From positions 62,001-126,000 of the forward strand of contig WHVD01000059.1 in assembly GCA_015178975.1 (NCBI GenBank): a stretch of 64,000 nt of DNA, read 5' to 3'. The translations under genes were made by a program, and so were the position numbers. Of this stretch, positions 21,868 through 35,200 are shown one piece after another. The DNA is from Hysterangium stoloniferum. Taxonomy: Eukaryota; Basidiomycota; Agaricomycetes; Hysterangiales; Hysterangiaceae. The notes beneath the pieces were generated by a model. It worked only from the letters and a program-made list of their open reading frames with translations. It was not told the origin of the DNA and did no database searches. Each line of letters opens with the position of its first letter. Within the stretch, counting starts at the first letter, position 1.

Positions 21868-24800
21868 TCAACTATGCAGTACAAAGCTAGAAGACAGCCA
21901 CCCCTTGGACATATCTACCCACTGTCCTCTGTGGAACTTTCCACAATCTGGGATTTCCTGGATGAACATTTGTCTATAGGTTTTATCCAACCCTCAAAGT
22001 CTCTTTCAGAGCACCTGTTTGGACAGATCCCTCCAGTTATGTGTTGATTTCAGAGGACTCAATGCTGTTACATGGAAGGATAAATATCTGCTCCCACTTA
22101 TATCTGACCTGCTCAACACTCCATGGAATGCCCAGATTTATACCAAGATAGATCTTAAACACACCTACCACTTCATCTGGATCTCCATGGGAGACGAGTG
22201 GAAAACCACTTTCAGAACCCATTATGAGGCCTTTGAGTGGTTGGTGATGCCCTTGGGCTCACCAATGCTCCATCTGTTTTTCAATGCTTTGTTAATGATG
22301 TTTTCTCTGACATGCTTGATGTATGCATCATTGTTTATCTGGATGACATTCTTATCTACTCTGAGGACCCTGCAGTACAGTACATGACAAACAGGTCTGC
22401 AAAGTTCTCTGGAGACTCAGACAACATGGTTTATTTGTGAATGGTAAAAAATGTACTTTTGACATGGACTCCATGGAATATGTATCTAGGTTTCATAATG
22501 GGACCTGATGGACTCTGCATGGATGAAGCCAAAGTACAAGTCATCAAAGATTGGCTGGAGCCCAGGAAAGTCAAAGATATACAATCTTTCCTTGGCTTTG
22601 CCAATTTTTACTGACAGTTTACATATCTGCAGATATTCTGAGATCATGGTTCCCCTTACTTGTCTTGCATGCAAGGGTGCTCTGTGGAATTTTGATGATA
22701 AGTGTCAAAAAAGCTTTCAATCTTTTAAAAAATTCTTTTTCTTTAGCTCCAATCCTTTCGCATTGGAAACTGGACATTCTGCTCATTGTTGAGATGGATG
22801 CCTCAGACTATGCACTTGGAGCCATTCTGTCTATCCAGGACTCTGACAGAGAAGTCCACCCCATGGCTTTTCTGTCCTGGACTTTCACTGGACCAGAGCT
22901 CACTTATGACATTCATGACAAAGAACTCCTAGTGATTTTTACAGCCTTCAAATCTTGGTGACATTATTTGGAGGGCACAGAAATTCCAATTGATGTTGTA
23001 ACAGATCACAAAAACCTGGAATATTTTTCAACTACAAAATGTTTGACCCACTGGCAAGCCCATTGGTCTGAATACCTGTCTGCTTTTAATATGATTATCT
23101 GTTTTTGACCTGGCCACCTTGGTGGCAAACCCAATGCTTTGACTAGACAATGGGACATCTATCCTAAAGAGGGGAGCAATGACTATGCCACAGTAAACCT
23201 GGACAACTTGAAACCCATTTTCATGAATCAACAGCTTACTACATTAGTCCATGTGACTTTTCTCATTCATCCCATCATCCGTGGAATTATCATTATGGAT
23301 ATTGAGAAACTACATCACGATATTCTATCGGCAATCCCACTAGATCCAATAACCAAAGCACACCTTGACAATCCCATGGACCCTGGTCAACCCCAGTGGT
23401 CTCTTGATCAGCATGGTTTCATTAGACTTGACAACTGCATATACATATGTACTGGACTCTGATGGCCTCTGCCTCAGGATTCTCCAGTACAAACATGACC
23501 ATCCATTCTCAGGACATTTTGGGTTTAACAAGACTCTATCAATGATAAGAAGAGAATATACTTGGCCCAGACTCTGAGGTTTCATTAAGCACTATTGTAA
23601 ATCTTGCATTACTTGTCCACACTCCAAATCACAGCATCACAAGCCATATGGCCTTCTGAAACAACTCCTGGTACTGGAACACCTGTGGAATTCCATCTCT
23701 ATGGATTTCATTGAACACCTACTGGACTCTGAAGGCTTTTCCACCACTCTAGTCATTGTTGACAGATTCTCAAAACAAGGTATTTTCATCCCTACATATG
23801 ATACCATCACATCTGTGCAGATAGTGGAACTTTTTATTATCCATGTAATTTCCAAGCATGGAGTTCATCCCGCATAACTTCCAATTGAGAATTAGAGTTT
23901 GTATCTCACTTCTTTAGATCCCTCGGGAAACCCTTGGACATGAAATTACATTTCACATCCAGATATCACCTGGAAGCTGATGGACAAACCAAACATGTCA
24001 ATCAAACATTGGAACAATACCTCTGCATATATCACAACTATTAACAGGACAATTGGAAATTGTCAGGAACCGGAAAACCCGCCAGCCTCCGGGCCCCTGG
24101 ACCCCATCCTACATGCTCCTGACCCTCTATATTGTATAGTTACAACTGGAGTTCCCACCAGAGCCTGCACGTCAACTTGTTTATGCCTGACTCTCTGTAT
24201 GCACCCACCCTATCTGTACCCAACTCTCTATACCCACTACTGGACAACCCGCCGGGACCCGGACTCCACCCTATATACACCAACTCTCTGTATCTCACGG
24301 ACCAGTCACTGGACTCCGACCGGACTCCTGGAACCCCTCTAACAGAGCATAGAACCCTGCTCTTGTTATGGTCAAATGGTCTGTCATGTGTCTCATGTAC
24401 CAGTCATTGGACTCCACTGGACTCTGAACTCCACCCTATATACACCCAACACTCTGTATCTCATGGACCAGTCATCGGACCATGACCGGACTCCCCAGAA
24501 CCCCTCTAACAGAGCCCCGTTCCCATTATGGTCTAATGACCTGTCATGATTCATTCTCCACTCCCGTTCCATTCCATCCCTAATTCCCAGTTTAGTATTT
24601 ACTTGTTTCATTTTATGTTTAATAGTTCTGCCCCTCACTAATACCGGATTTGGTATTATTACATTTCACAGTCTATATAAGCCTCCTATATTCATATACT
24701 TAGAATCCAGTTTCAATCTCAAACAAGTTTGACCCTCAAACAAGTTACACCCCTGATCCAGTCTCTAGTCCTCTTGTCTGTCTGCACACTCAATTCCCAG

Positions 24801-25830
24801 AACTCCCACAGGAACTTCGGAATCTACATCTTCCTGTATGCATTCTGTCAGCTTGAAATATGGACACCCGAATGAGTGTATGAGGGTGCAGCCTATAAAC
24901 TGAAGCCAAGTCCATCTCAGCAGTACCTCACCTTTCTAATAATTATTCTGATACCACACTCCCTTGTACTACTAATCCCTGGAACTTCCCTGGACTTATT
25001 ACCCAAAGAACTCCATGGGACATTTCCCAGAAGAAAGTGTGTGTTCAGAATAATTACCGGAAACACTCTGTGGGACTTCCTTGGAGTTTATATCTTTGTT
25101 CGGAACTCAACAGAAATCCCTGTTACCACTTTGCAGAATTTGCTTACAACAATGCACCACTGGCATTTTCCCGTTCTTTGCAAATAAAGGGTACAATCCA
25201 AATGTTACAGTATACCCAGAATGGAATCTTGACTCTGCCCACACTCAAGAGTTTGTCATGGACCTCCACAAGCTCCACAAGGAACTCCAGACTGCAAGAA
25301 AATCTGCCCAATAGCAATATCAGCATTCAGTGGACAAAAACTGGATTCTGCCACCCAACTTCAAAATTGTTGATTGTGTTTTTGTTAAAGCTCAACTCTT
25401 CTGGACTACCCATCTATCAAAGAAACTCACTGAAAAATATCTAGGTCCATTTGAATTAATAGCACAAGTAGGTTCAGTTTCATGGACCCTGCAGCTTCTG
25501 GATAGCATGCACGTGGTACACCTGGTATTTCATGTTTCTATGCTAGAACTGTGTACTGCTAACACTATCCTGGATCACATGCAACCTCTGCCCCCTCTGG
25601 TCATTATTGACAGAGAACCTGAGTTTGAAATCTCTCAAATTTTAGACTCAAAAAATAGATAAGCATCAATGCACTTGTAAACTGCTTTACTTGGTCAAGT
25701 GGGTGGGTTACAAGGGTACTGACAAAGAGACATCATGGATTTTGGCCACAGAACTTGGTAATGTCACAGAGATCATCACTGACTTTCACACAGCTTACCC
25801 ACTCAAACCTGGACCACTATCCTCTCTCTA
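21868..25830 (+). pseudogene. Element A pol relic: RT, RNase H, integrase, chromodomain
   Basis: Starts in the RT N-terminus (IYPLSSVELSTIWDFLDEH). Then [11 protein letters not shown], the palm motif [12 protein letters not shown] near 22335-22370, RNase H (DASDYALGAILS, near 22797), the integrase zinc-binding region (HPFSGHFGF) and core (SMDFIEHLLDSEGF, near 23700), and after the nested LTR a continued integrase and a chromodomain (LLYLVKWVGYKGTDKETSW, near 25683). Multiple frameshifts and stops, many at positions where element C keeps a CpG, so it is non-functional. The order RT-RH-IN-chromodomain places it in the Ty3/gypsy chromoviruses. Confidence 0.85.
24061..25112 (+). mobile_element. 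Solo LTR, B family, in element A integrase
   Basis: 1052 bp, TGTCAGGAACC...AACTCAACA, with an exact GAAAT duplication at 24056-24060 and 25113-25117. Homologous along its length to the two LTRs of element B but with many CpG positions converted. Carries the shared LTR motif at 24881-24913. Confidence 0.92.
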
Positions 25831-26693
25831 ACTGCATTCCATGGACCCCATGTACATATATGTTGGATTCACTTCATTTTTCCCTGTCACCCTATGTCTC
25901 TCTTTGCTTTTACAGGTTTCTGACATGTCTGTCAAGCCCTAGTGGACCTTTCCACATACTTTTACATTTTTCATGTTTTTATTGTTAAGAATTAAAAAAA
26001 TTATAATATTTTCACTCTACATTTATGGGGCTATGTTTCTGCCCAACTTCATTTAACTCCTTTTGAAGTTCTACCACTTCCTTGTGGACCCCATCCTCAT
26101 CACTGGGCTCCTCAGAACTCCCAATCTGAGGCTCTGTGTACACATACCCCCCATACTCCACCAAGAATACCCAGAACTCTCCACAGAGTCCCTGGAGATT
26201 CTCCACCATGGTCCCCTGCATCCGGTTGCTCTCTTCAAGCAACCAGTTCTGGGCCTCTATGCCCACAGCAATTCACTCCAAAATGTCCTCCAAAGCCCCA
26301 GGCCTGTCTGAGCTGCCCACTTCCTATGCCATGGACCCTGTGGGCTCATGAACCAGTGAGCACCTCGCTTTGAGGTGCACACAGGGCCAACAGCCTGATC
26401 CCTGCCCAGACTTCTGGTAACAGTCTGTGTTCTAATCATTGCAACTGAAACACCCTGGGTTGTTCCTTGTCTCCAAGTGAACTGGAGCCATTTTCCTCAC
26501 TTTCTGTTGACATGGTCAGTACCCAGACAACTCCATGGACCTGCCACTTACCTTTTGAGGACTCTCAGCCTTCCCCTTGGACTCTTGACTCAGCCTCTAC
26601 TGCTTTGCACTAAAAGCAGAGTCAGTAAAATTGACTACACAAATCGTTGGAACTTACCTCCCTGGTGGCAATTGTGGCCCTCTCTGCAGCTGC

Positions 26694-28174
26694 TGTAATG
26701 TATTAGACTTATTTTAATATTATTTTCTGGAAAAAGGAGTCCAATGCTCTATCAAAGTGTGCAAATACTCAATTCACAACAAGGTAAAATAATTTAAGTA
26801 TTTGATATTAATCAGTGGCAGCCTTAATAGACTTAGAACCCCTGAAGTCAAGAGTTTACTTGAATATATGCACCCTACTTCGCAAAGAAGGTTTTTGAGA
26901 GCTGCTTATGTAAGCTTGTTCTTTTTCTGTGAAAACAACCACTAAAATATGAATAACAATTTACTGATTCCAAAACTAGATTCAACTTCGATTCTAGCTA
27001 GTTTATATATATTTTATACTATTTATCAAACAGTAAAAATATTAATAAACAGGTCAAAGGATCAACTATAGAATAAAACAATATTTGGCAATATATGCTT
27101 TATTTAAATTAATCTACTGGATCTACTGTGATACTAACTTATCAGGATCTTAATGTAGTCTGTATGATTCTGCAAGAATATTCTCAGTATTTAATTATAA
27201 GCCAAACCAGGAGAAATTAGAATTATATTCTAATTTCAAACAATAAAACAAACAATTTATTTATTACTTGGTTGATAGCCAACAACTCTAACCGAGGTGG
27301 CAACGATTCCAACAACTTAAATAGAAGTTAGAAAAAGTAATAAAGCCAGCTACTCAATTAAGAGGTGGCAAGGGGGAACAAATAAGTCAACAACTCAGAT
27401 TGAGGTGACAAGGTGAACTACTTGGGCCAACAACTCTAACCGAGGTGGCAAAGGTTTCCAACAACTCAAATAGAGGTGGAATTAAAAGTCCAACAGCCCT
27501 GATAGGGGTGGAATAGCCTGCTTGCTGCAGTAACACACAGATGTGGGTGGATAAAAAGTTATATTTTCACGGCTGGAGCAGAGCTCCTTATATACAATAA
27601 AATGTGAGACATTTTTGAGACATATTACATCATTACTATCCTAATTTAGCTATTCCTGGGGAAGCTTCTGGAATGCTCCAGGAATTTCCGGTTTTTTCTA
27701 CAGTAGCATACATGATGATGTAATCTATTCCCGCGCCTTTCGTGTATGTCATCCGTGCGCCTTTGTAATCATCGCGTCGTGTGACTGTCACACTATGTAA
27801 CCGTCGCGCTTTGTGACCGTCGCGCCTTGTGACCGTCGCGCCTTGTGACTGTCGCGCTTTGTGACCGTCGCGCCTTGTGACCGTCGCGCCTTGTGACCGT
27901 CGCGCCTTTTTGTGACGACTGTCACATGATTTTCTCGCGCGTTGTGTAATTAGCGCCTGGTGGCCGGTTTGATAGTATTTAGTTAAAAAGAATAAATTCA
28001 TAACTTCTTCAATATTTAAGATAAAAATGTAAAATAAATTGTAGAAATTCAACGAAATTTAAAAGATATTTATACAAATTTTATCATCGCAATATAAGTA
28101 CATTTCACAAGCCATTTTGGCTATTTCGGCTTTTGGGGGACTTAAAAGGTAGAAAACTAATAAAATACATAACA
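26694..28174 (-). mobile_element. Large (1.48 kb) solo LTR or non-autonomous element, copy 1
   Basis: Starts TGTAATGTATTAG and ends ATACATAACA, flanked by exact GCTGC duplications (26689-26693, 28175-28179). No coding capacity. On the minus strand a TATA box (TTGTATATAAGG region, about 27588-27598) lies downstream of a perfect three-unit heat-shock element at 27661-27673 (GAAGCTTCTGGAA). A 16-bp GTGACC-containing minisatellite lies at about 27796-27908, and a run of ~35-bp CAACAACTC...GAGGTGGCAA units at 27270-27530. TG...CA ends, 5-bp duplication and promoter layout favour a solo LTR. Confidence 0.78.
27796..27908 (-). repeat. 16-bp minisatellite inside large solo LTR
   Basis: About seven tandem units of GTGACCGTCGCGCCTT with small variations. 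CpG-rich despite the AT-rich surroundings. Confidence 0.85.
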
Positions 28175-28660
28175 GCTGCCTTGGTGTGCTCCACAGCAAC
28201 CTATGCCACCACCACCTCATCCTTTTTCCTCTGCTCCTCAGCCTCCTTCTCCATCACCAGTGCCACCTGGTACTCCCTCTCCAAGTCCTCCTCAGCCTCT
28301 TTGGCCTTCTTCTCTACTTCCTCCCTTTGTCGATGCTGCTACTCCCACTGCACCAAGATTTAGGCAGCAGTGAGCAGAGCCCGATATGGGAGCCCATGGA
28401 GGGCCCAGCAGTAGTGACTGGTCTGTGAGGCATTGGTTTTGGACCCATAACAAATTGGATGATGGAGGTAATAAAAGAAGAAGAAATTTTATTATTTCCA
28501 ATTTTTATATAGGCTCATCGTGTTTGAACCTTACCTTCCAGATCACATGACCTTTTGACACATACATGTAACTGACATGATTCTTTGACACATGCATGTA
28601 GCTGACAAACTTTACCACATTCTAGAGCCTCTTTGGGACTTTGGCATAAAGGGAGGGTAC

Positions 28661-28993
28661 TGTTAGGACTGGAAAACCTGCCAGGCTCTGGACCCCATCC
28701 TACATGCACCTGACTCACTATACCAAGTTACAGCTAAACCAGAAAACCTGCCAGGACCTGGACATCAAGCCTGTCTATGCCTGACTCTCTGTGTCTCGTG
28801 CATCAGTCATCAGACTCTGCCAGGACCTGCACATATATACTATAGCCTGTCTATGCCCAACACCCTGTGTCTTGCACATCAGTCACTGGACCCCACCAGG
28901 ACCTGCACACATCAAAGCCTGTCTATGTCTGATCCCATTTCATGCACCAGTCACTGGGCTCCACCTGGATAACCTGACAGCTCTCTAACTGAG
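28661..28993 (+). repeat. Element A 3' LTR, first 333 bp
   Basis: Begins TGTTAGGACTGG directly after the polypurine tract AAAGGGAGGGTAC. Ends abruptly at the 5' LTR of element C; the rest of this LTR is not found after C. Confidence 0.75.
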
Positions 28994-29853
28994 TGTTACA
29001 ACCGGAATTCCTGCCAGACTCTGGGCACTAACTTATACGCACCCATTGTCAGTTTACCGGAATTCCTGCCGGACTCCGTACGTCAGACTTGTCTACATTC
29101 AACTTCATTACATTGTGTAACAGTCATCGGAATACCCACCAGACTCCATCCCTGTCTATGTCTGACCTTGTCCCATGCATCAGTCACCAGACCCCACTCA
29201 GAAAACCTGTCATCCCTCTAACAGAGCCCCATTCCCATTTTAGTCAAATGACCTGTCACGATTCGGACTCCACTCCATTCTGTCCCGTTCCTAACACCAA
29301 ATTTGGTGTTTACTATTCCCATTTTATGTTTTGCTAGTTTCATTTCATTATTACTGGATTTGGTATGTCATTCATTCCACGGTCTATATAGTCTGGCAGA
29401 TGTTGTACATACATACAATCCAGTCAGAAAATCGGCTTAGATTCCCCCCAGTAATCTAATACATTTTCTGCTCTAAACTCCTACTTGAATCACACTGCTC
29501 ACACTAGTTGGAGCCCACGGGCTCCAGTGCATCTATCTCTCCTATCTATCTTGACTCACGACCTCTTGACCCACGACCTCTGACCTACAACCCCTCAACC
29601 CATGAACCCCACCTGGACTCCCTGGGATTCCCGTCCACCTGTCTGAAATTGGACAACATGATCTCGTGAGGGTACAGCCTATAAGCTGAAGCCAGGTCCT
29701 ACCAGATATTCCACAGGTTTCTGGAGACTTCATTACATTGTGTATCAGTCACCAGAATACCCACCAGACTCCGTCCCTGTCTATGTCTGACCTCGTCCCA
29801 TGCATCAGTCACCAGACCCCACTTGGGAAACCTGCCGTGTATGTACCCTAACA
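28994..29853 (+). repeat. Element C 5' LTR
   Basis: TGTTACAACCGG...GTACCCTAACA, 860 bp. A TATA-like TCTATATAG lies near 29382 and the shared LTR motif at 29667-29701. The same family as 54221-55068 and the solo LTR at 38114. Confidence 0.85.
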
Positions 29854-29957
29854 GTATTTTCTGACTAAGACTCGCAGATTGTTTCAATATGCCACCAAGA
29901 AGAAAAGTGCACGCACAGGTATCATTACCTGGACCGTCGACTCTTCATTCCCCGTTA

Positions 29958-30180
29958 CAGTGGGTCAAAAAACTGCCCCAATGTTTGTGCATTTTAGAAA
30001 GATTGATACTGTGTGAAGGCATGACATCAGCAAAAATTCTGAAAAATTCACATGATATACTAGAACATGTTGGCTATCTACCAACTTAAGAAATCATGTG
30101 ATTCCAATCAAAACTCATTGCTTAATAAATCAAACAAAATAATCACTCATTGGGGCAGTTTTTTGACCCTCTATTATTTT
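29958..30180. repeat. Tc1 left terminal inverted repeat
   Basis: 223 bp, mirrored at 36855-37077 with a few mismatches. Confidence 0.88.
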
Positions 30181-31191
30181 CTCTGATTTTCAATATTACA
30201 CACCAGTATAAGGTAGGAGTGGATCATATGAATCATCAACATGTCATGTGACCTTATTTGTATCAATTTGGCATGCTGAACTTTGTTCATTCATCTCCTT
30301 GACTCCTTACCACCACTATGAAATCCATCTCTGCAGAAAAGCATTCTTCTGTTATTTTTCTCCTCAATGAGGGGTATTCCCAGTGTCAAATTCAAGCTAG
30401 GACTGGTCTGGGAAAGGGTACTATTGGCAGGATCAGTAGGGAGGTAGAGGGGTATAAGGAAAATCATCCTGGTGGCCATTCTTCCAAGCTTTCCCCTTAT
30501 GATAAACAGTCAATTATCCATTAAATCAGCTCTGGGAAGCTTGACAATGCTGTCCAAGCCACCCAATTTATAAATTCCATCATATCTACCTCTGTCACTC
30601 CTCAGACTGTTAGGAATGTGTTGAAGGAAGCTGGCTTTAGATCAGCAACAAAGAAGAAAGTCCCTATGTTCAAGGGGTCTCATCGTCAGCAACATCTAAA
30701 GTTTGCCCAATACCATGAAAATTGGACTATGGAGGACTGGAAGAGGGTGTTGTGGACTGATGAGACAAAAATCAATAGGATTGGGTCAGATGGGAAGGTA
30801 TATGTTTGGAAGCAACAAGGGGAACCAGTATCAGACAGGACCACCACACCAACTATCAAACATGGAGGGGGGAATAACTTGATGGTTTGGGGGTGTATGG
30901 GCTGGAATGGGGTGGGGAAGCTGATAGAGGTGCAGAAGAACATGGATACAGTGCAGTATTATGAGATTTTGGAGGAGGGAGTGGAGGAGAGCATTGAAAG
31001 TTTGGAGATGGCTGAGGATAAGTGGTACTTCCAACAGGACAATGATCCAAAACATACCTCAAAAAAGGCAGACCAGTGGTTATCTGTCAATAACATCATT
31101 CCTATGAATTGGCCTGCCCAATCCCCTGATCTAAATTCCATTGAACACCTCTGGCAACACCTCAAGGCCAAACTCCAACAATATGACATAT

Positions 31192-32246
31192 TGTTAAGTT
31201 CCCGAACAAAGCTCCACGGATAGTCCCGCGGAGGTTTCTGGTAACTATTCCGAACACACACTTGCTTCCGGGAAATAGTCCCACGGAGTCCCCGGGCAAT
31301 AGGTCCCAGGAAAGTTCCGGGGATTATTAGTACAAGGAACGGTGATATCAGAATAATTACCAGGAAGATATGGTGAACGACTGAGATGGACTTGGCTTCA
31401 GCTTATAGGCTGCGCCCTCGTACACTCATTCGGGTGTCCATATTTCGAGCTGACAGAATGCATACAGAAAGATATAGATTCCAGAGTTCCCGTGGGAGTT
31501 CCGGGAATCGAGTGTGCAGACAGACAAGAGGACTAGAGACTGTTCAAGGATCAAACTTGTTCGGGGGAAAACTAGTTCGAGATTGAAACTGGATTCTAAG
31601 TACATGAACATAGCAGACTTATATAGACTGTGAAATGTAATAATACCAAATCCGGTATTAATGAGAGGCAGAACTATTAAACATAAAACAAAACAGGTAA
31701 ATACTAAACTGGGAATAGGGACGGAACGGAACGGGAGCAGAGAACGAATCATGACAGATCATTTAACCATAACTGGAGCGGGGCTCAGTTAGAGGGGTTC
31801 CGGAAGTCCGGTCGGAGTCCGGTGACTTGGTGCACAAGATAGTGTCGGGTATAGACAGGCTTGATGTGCAGGAGGTCCAGTGGAGTCCGGTGGGTTTTCC
31901 AATGACTGGTGTGTGAGAAGCAGAGACAGATAACAGGAGCGGGGTTCTATGCTCTGTTAGAGGGGTTCCAGGAGTCCGGTCGGAGTCCGGTGACTGGTAC
32001 ATAAGACACAGAGTGTCGGGTGTACATAGAGTGGAGTCCGGAGTCCGGTGGAGTCCGAGGACTGGTGTATGAGACACAGAGGGTTAGGTGCAGACAGGTG
32101 GGGTGCGTACAGAGAGTCAGGCATAAACGAGTTGATGTACAGGGTCCCGTGGGAACTCCGGTTGTTACTATACAATATAGAGGGTCGGGAGCATGTAGGA
32201 TGGGGTCCGGGGGCCCGGAGGCCGGCGGGTTTTCCGGTTCCTGACA
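31192..32246 (-). repeat. Element B 3' LTR
   Basis: 1055 bp, plus-strand view TGTTAAGTTCCCGAAC...TTCCTGACA. Shared LTR motif (minus) at about 31388-31421. Confidence 0.93.
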
Positions 32247-35200
32247 GTACCCTCCCCTTAAGGCCGAAGTCCCATAGAGGCCATAGGAACATGATACGTT
32301 TGTTGGTTACACGTATGTGTCAACGAGTTGTATGATCTGGAAGGGAAAATTTGACCAAGAGCAAGTGATGGTACAGACAGCTCTTGAAGACAGATAGTGG
32401 CGGAAGTAGAGACGGAGTCCAAAAACAGGACAGAGAACCCACACAAAAAGTGATGGGTCCACGGAAAGGTCCAGGAAACTGACCAAGTGACAGAAGCACA
32501 AAGTGCTAGCAGGAGTCTGGGCGGAGCCCAGGCTGTTGGCCATGTGCACACCTCAAAGAAGGTGCTCACTAGTGCGCAAACCCGTGGGAAAATAAATCCC
32601 GGGAAGCGGGATGGCACATGGAAAGGCCAGGGGTCTTGGAGGAGATTGTAGACATACTGGATACTTGAAAGTAAGTTGAAACCTCTGAAAAAGGTCCAAA
32701 ATCCAAAATGTCGAAAAATCCAACAAGGGCTGAAAGTCCGGAAAAGTCCGGAACATAGTTTGGAAGATCTGAGGGGTCCGGGGGTTCCGAGAGGTAGGAG
32801 ACAGGTGATGAAAACATCCAGAGATGTCACAATGGACCGGGAGTTGCCCAAAGGCAAAGGGACATGGCAGAGTGAGAGTGGTCAAAGGTCGCAGTGTCCA
32901 CAGGCAGGGTAAGTGCCCAAGACATAAAAAACCTGAAGGAACCAGATGTTGTGGAAAAGCCACAGGGGTTCCGAGGGCAGGTCAACCTTAAATCACAAGG
33001 AACAAACATGGGGAAAAGCCATGGATATTCCGATGGCAAGCAGGACTTGTCCAAAACTTTGAATGGTCTGTATATCACAGAATTGGGTTGTCTGTGGGTT
33101 CCTGGATGAGAACCGGGAAATCCGGAGGTTCTGGGAACACACTGGATGAGAACCGGGAAGTCCTAGGGTTCCGAGAATACATTGGTGACATCAAGAACTT
33201 TGGATAGAACTGCAAATGGGCTGAAGGGTGTAGATCTGGGAGGTCCGTGGGTTCTGGGATATATTATATGAGAACTGGGGACTCCGAGAATACCCTGGGT
33301 GAGACCCGGGAAGTCCGAGGGCTCCGAGAATGTGCTGGTGACGAAGAAGTCCTCAGCAGGATTGCCACAGAACTGGAGGAGTGAACAACAACCCAAGAGC
33401 AAAGACAACTTGGAGGACAAGTCATCTAAGGGTCTGTAGAGTCCGAGAGTTCCATGGAATAATGACCGGTTGGGGAAGTCCATGGGACCCGAGGAAGTAA
33501 TGCTCTTACAACAGGGAGCATAAAGGGGGTCGGGGTCCAGTGGAGTCTAGGTTACTACCACTGAGGTCCATGGATTCCGAGGAATAACCCAAAAGGGTCA
33601 TGATGGACAGGAGGCTGAAAGGATGGATACTTAACTCATCTGCCACTTAGTGGACTGAGAGTCGAGTGTGGTACAAAGAGCTAGAAAGGCAAAGAGAGAC
33701 ATAGGGTGACAGGGAATGATGAAGTGAGTCCAAAGGTGCGGAGTCCACGGATAGTGTGGCTAGAGAGAGGTTAGTGGGTAGAGAGGATATGGGTTTCAAC
33801 TTATGCAGGTTTACTATAGCATAGTCGTTACTCCAACATTTACAGGGGTCCACAGATAATGCATAATGCAGCTAGAGAGAGGTTAGTGGGTTTCAACTTA
33901 TGCATGTAGGTTTACAATGGCATAGTCGTTACTCCCCTCTTTGGGATAGACGTCCCATCGTCTAGACAAAATGTCGGGTTTTCCATGGAGGCAGCTGGGT
34001 CGAAAACGGATGACTAAAAATTAAGTCAAAGGGTTGGTGCCAAAGGAGGTCAGGATTGCTGAAAGAAGGCTGTGGTGCCTGAAAAGGCCATGGATGCCTG
34101 AAAAGGCCTGAGGGTTGCCCGAAGGCCAAAAGAAAATGCCTGAAAGGCTGCATTAACTGATCTTGGCAAACGAAAACTCAACAAATAGGTAGGATCCAAA
34201 TAGTTCAGAAATCCCGGAAAGTCCGGAAATCCGAAGAATCTGAAAGGTCCAAGGGTTCCGAGGATTCCGGAAAGTTCGGAAATATCCACGGAAACCGAAA
34301 CCGAAATTAAGTGAAAGAGTTGAAAGCCAAAAGAAAAGAGATGCCGAAAAGGTCAGAGATGCCCAGAAGGGCCATGGGTGCCGGAAAGGCCATGGGTGCC
34401 TGAAAAGGCCAGGGGTGCCGAAAAGGCCATGGGTGCCGGTAGAGGATCACAAGGGCCATCGAGACCACAGGTGCCGTTCGGGTCAGGGAAGTCTGAAAAG
34501 ACCATGGGTGCCTAAAAAGGCCGAGAATGCCTAAAAAGGCCATGGAGGCCATGGAGGATCACAAGGGCCATCAAGACCACAAGTGCCGGAAAAGCCACAG
34601 AAGTCTGAAAAGACTCAGAGCAGACAAGACAAGTCAAATAAGAGGCATCGGGAATTCCGGAAAAGTTACTGCTCATTACCCAGAAATCAACGGATTTATA
34701 GCGGGTGAGACAGTGGTATCCTAGAAATAACCAAGCAACTTATCCAACACTGGTCAAGGTGACGTCCAGATTTGTTCCACAAGGAAACAAATAAAAGCTC
34801 CTCAGAGAAACTGAAAAGAGCCAGAAAATGTCCTGGAAGGGAACAGAAAGCCAGTCGCAGTTTGGAGTGTATCCAGGTTGCAAAAGACCGACAGAAAATG
34901 TTGCATGAAATCTTCCTGACTCGGAATCCGATCTGCCGGGAAACCCGGAAAGTCCGGAGAGTCATTGTAGGAAAATACAGCAGGGCAGAGAGAGTCTGAG
35001 AGGTCGGGAAAAGGTCGGAGAATGAGTCGGAAAACAGAGACATGACAAGGAACATGCATGGGACAGACATGGACCAAAGGGCCAGTCGGAAAAGGGTCCA
35101 AACAAAAGTTCGGAAAAGTTCGGAAAGGTCCAGGAACCAGAAAAGGTCCGAGGACAAGGCAGATAGCGAGGGTAAGCAAGGCGATGTCGATTTGGAATTA

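Larger units (their letters stand above)
26012..28448 (-). pseudogene. Antisense accessory gene of element A (coiled coil + six-cysteine cluster), broken
   Basis: Minus strand, starting at ATG 28448 about 60 bp downstream of a TATATA box (near 28508). Exon 1 encodes a Glu/Lys/Ala-rich coiled coil (VEKKAKEAEEDLEREYQVAL) and is cut by the 1.48-kb solo LTR at 26694-28174. The last exon encodes cysteines spaced C-x2-C-x6-C-x9-C-x2-C-x6-C, then a second helical region ending EVGQKHSPINVE at 26012. Stops lie in exon 1 and inside the cysteine cluster. Same architecture as the copies at 42990-43944, 52366-53459 and 56194-56740. Function unknown; the cysteine spacing equals the Zn2Cys6 (Gal4) pattern. 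Confidence 0.72.
21868..28993 (+). mobile_element. Gypsy chromovirus element A, 5'-truncated and old
   Basis: Contains, in order, RT, RNase H, integrase, chromodomain, an antisense accessory gene (26012-28448 minus), the polypurine tract AAAGGGAGGGTAC (28648-28660) and the first 333 bp of its 3' LTR (28661-28993), which is cut by the 5' LTR of element C. LTR 5', gag and protease are missing. Interrupted by a solo B-family LTR (24061-25112) and by a large solo LTR (26694-28174). It is the most CpG-depleted of the gypsy copies. Confidence 0.8.

Noticed and set aside
24393..24638. Short frames within the solo LTR at 24061-25112
   Set aside because: Inside an LTR, not conserved in the related B LTRs.
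31763..32292. Frames of about 100 residues in both B LTRs (repeated at 36215-36710)
   Set aside because: They lie wholly in LTR DNA and exist on both strands; identical copies only reflect LTR identity.
32258..32857. 199-residue minus frame in element B
   Set aside because: No domain, odd F/S/P/L composition dictated by GA-rich repeats, and no second copy to test conservation; left as unassigned interior.
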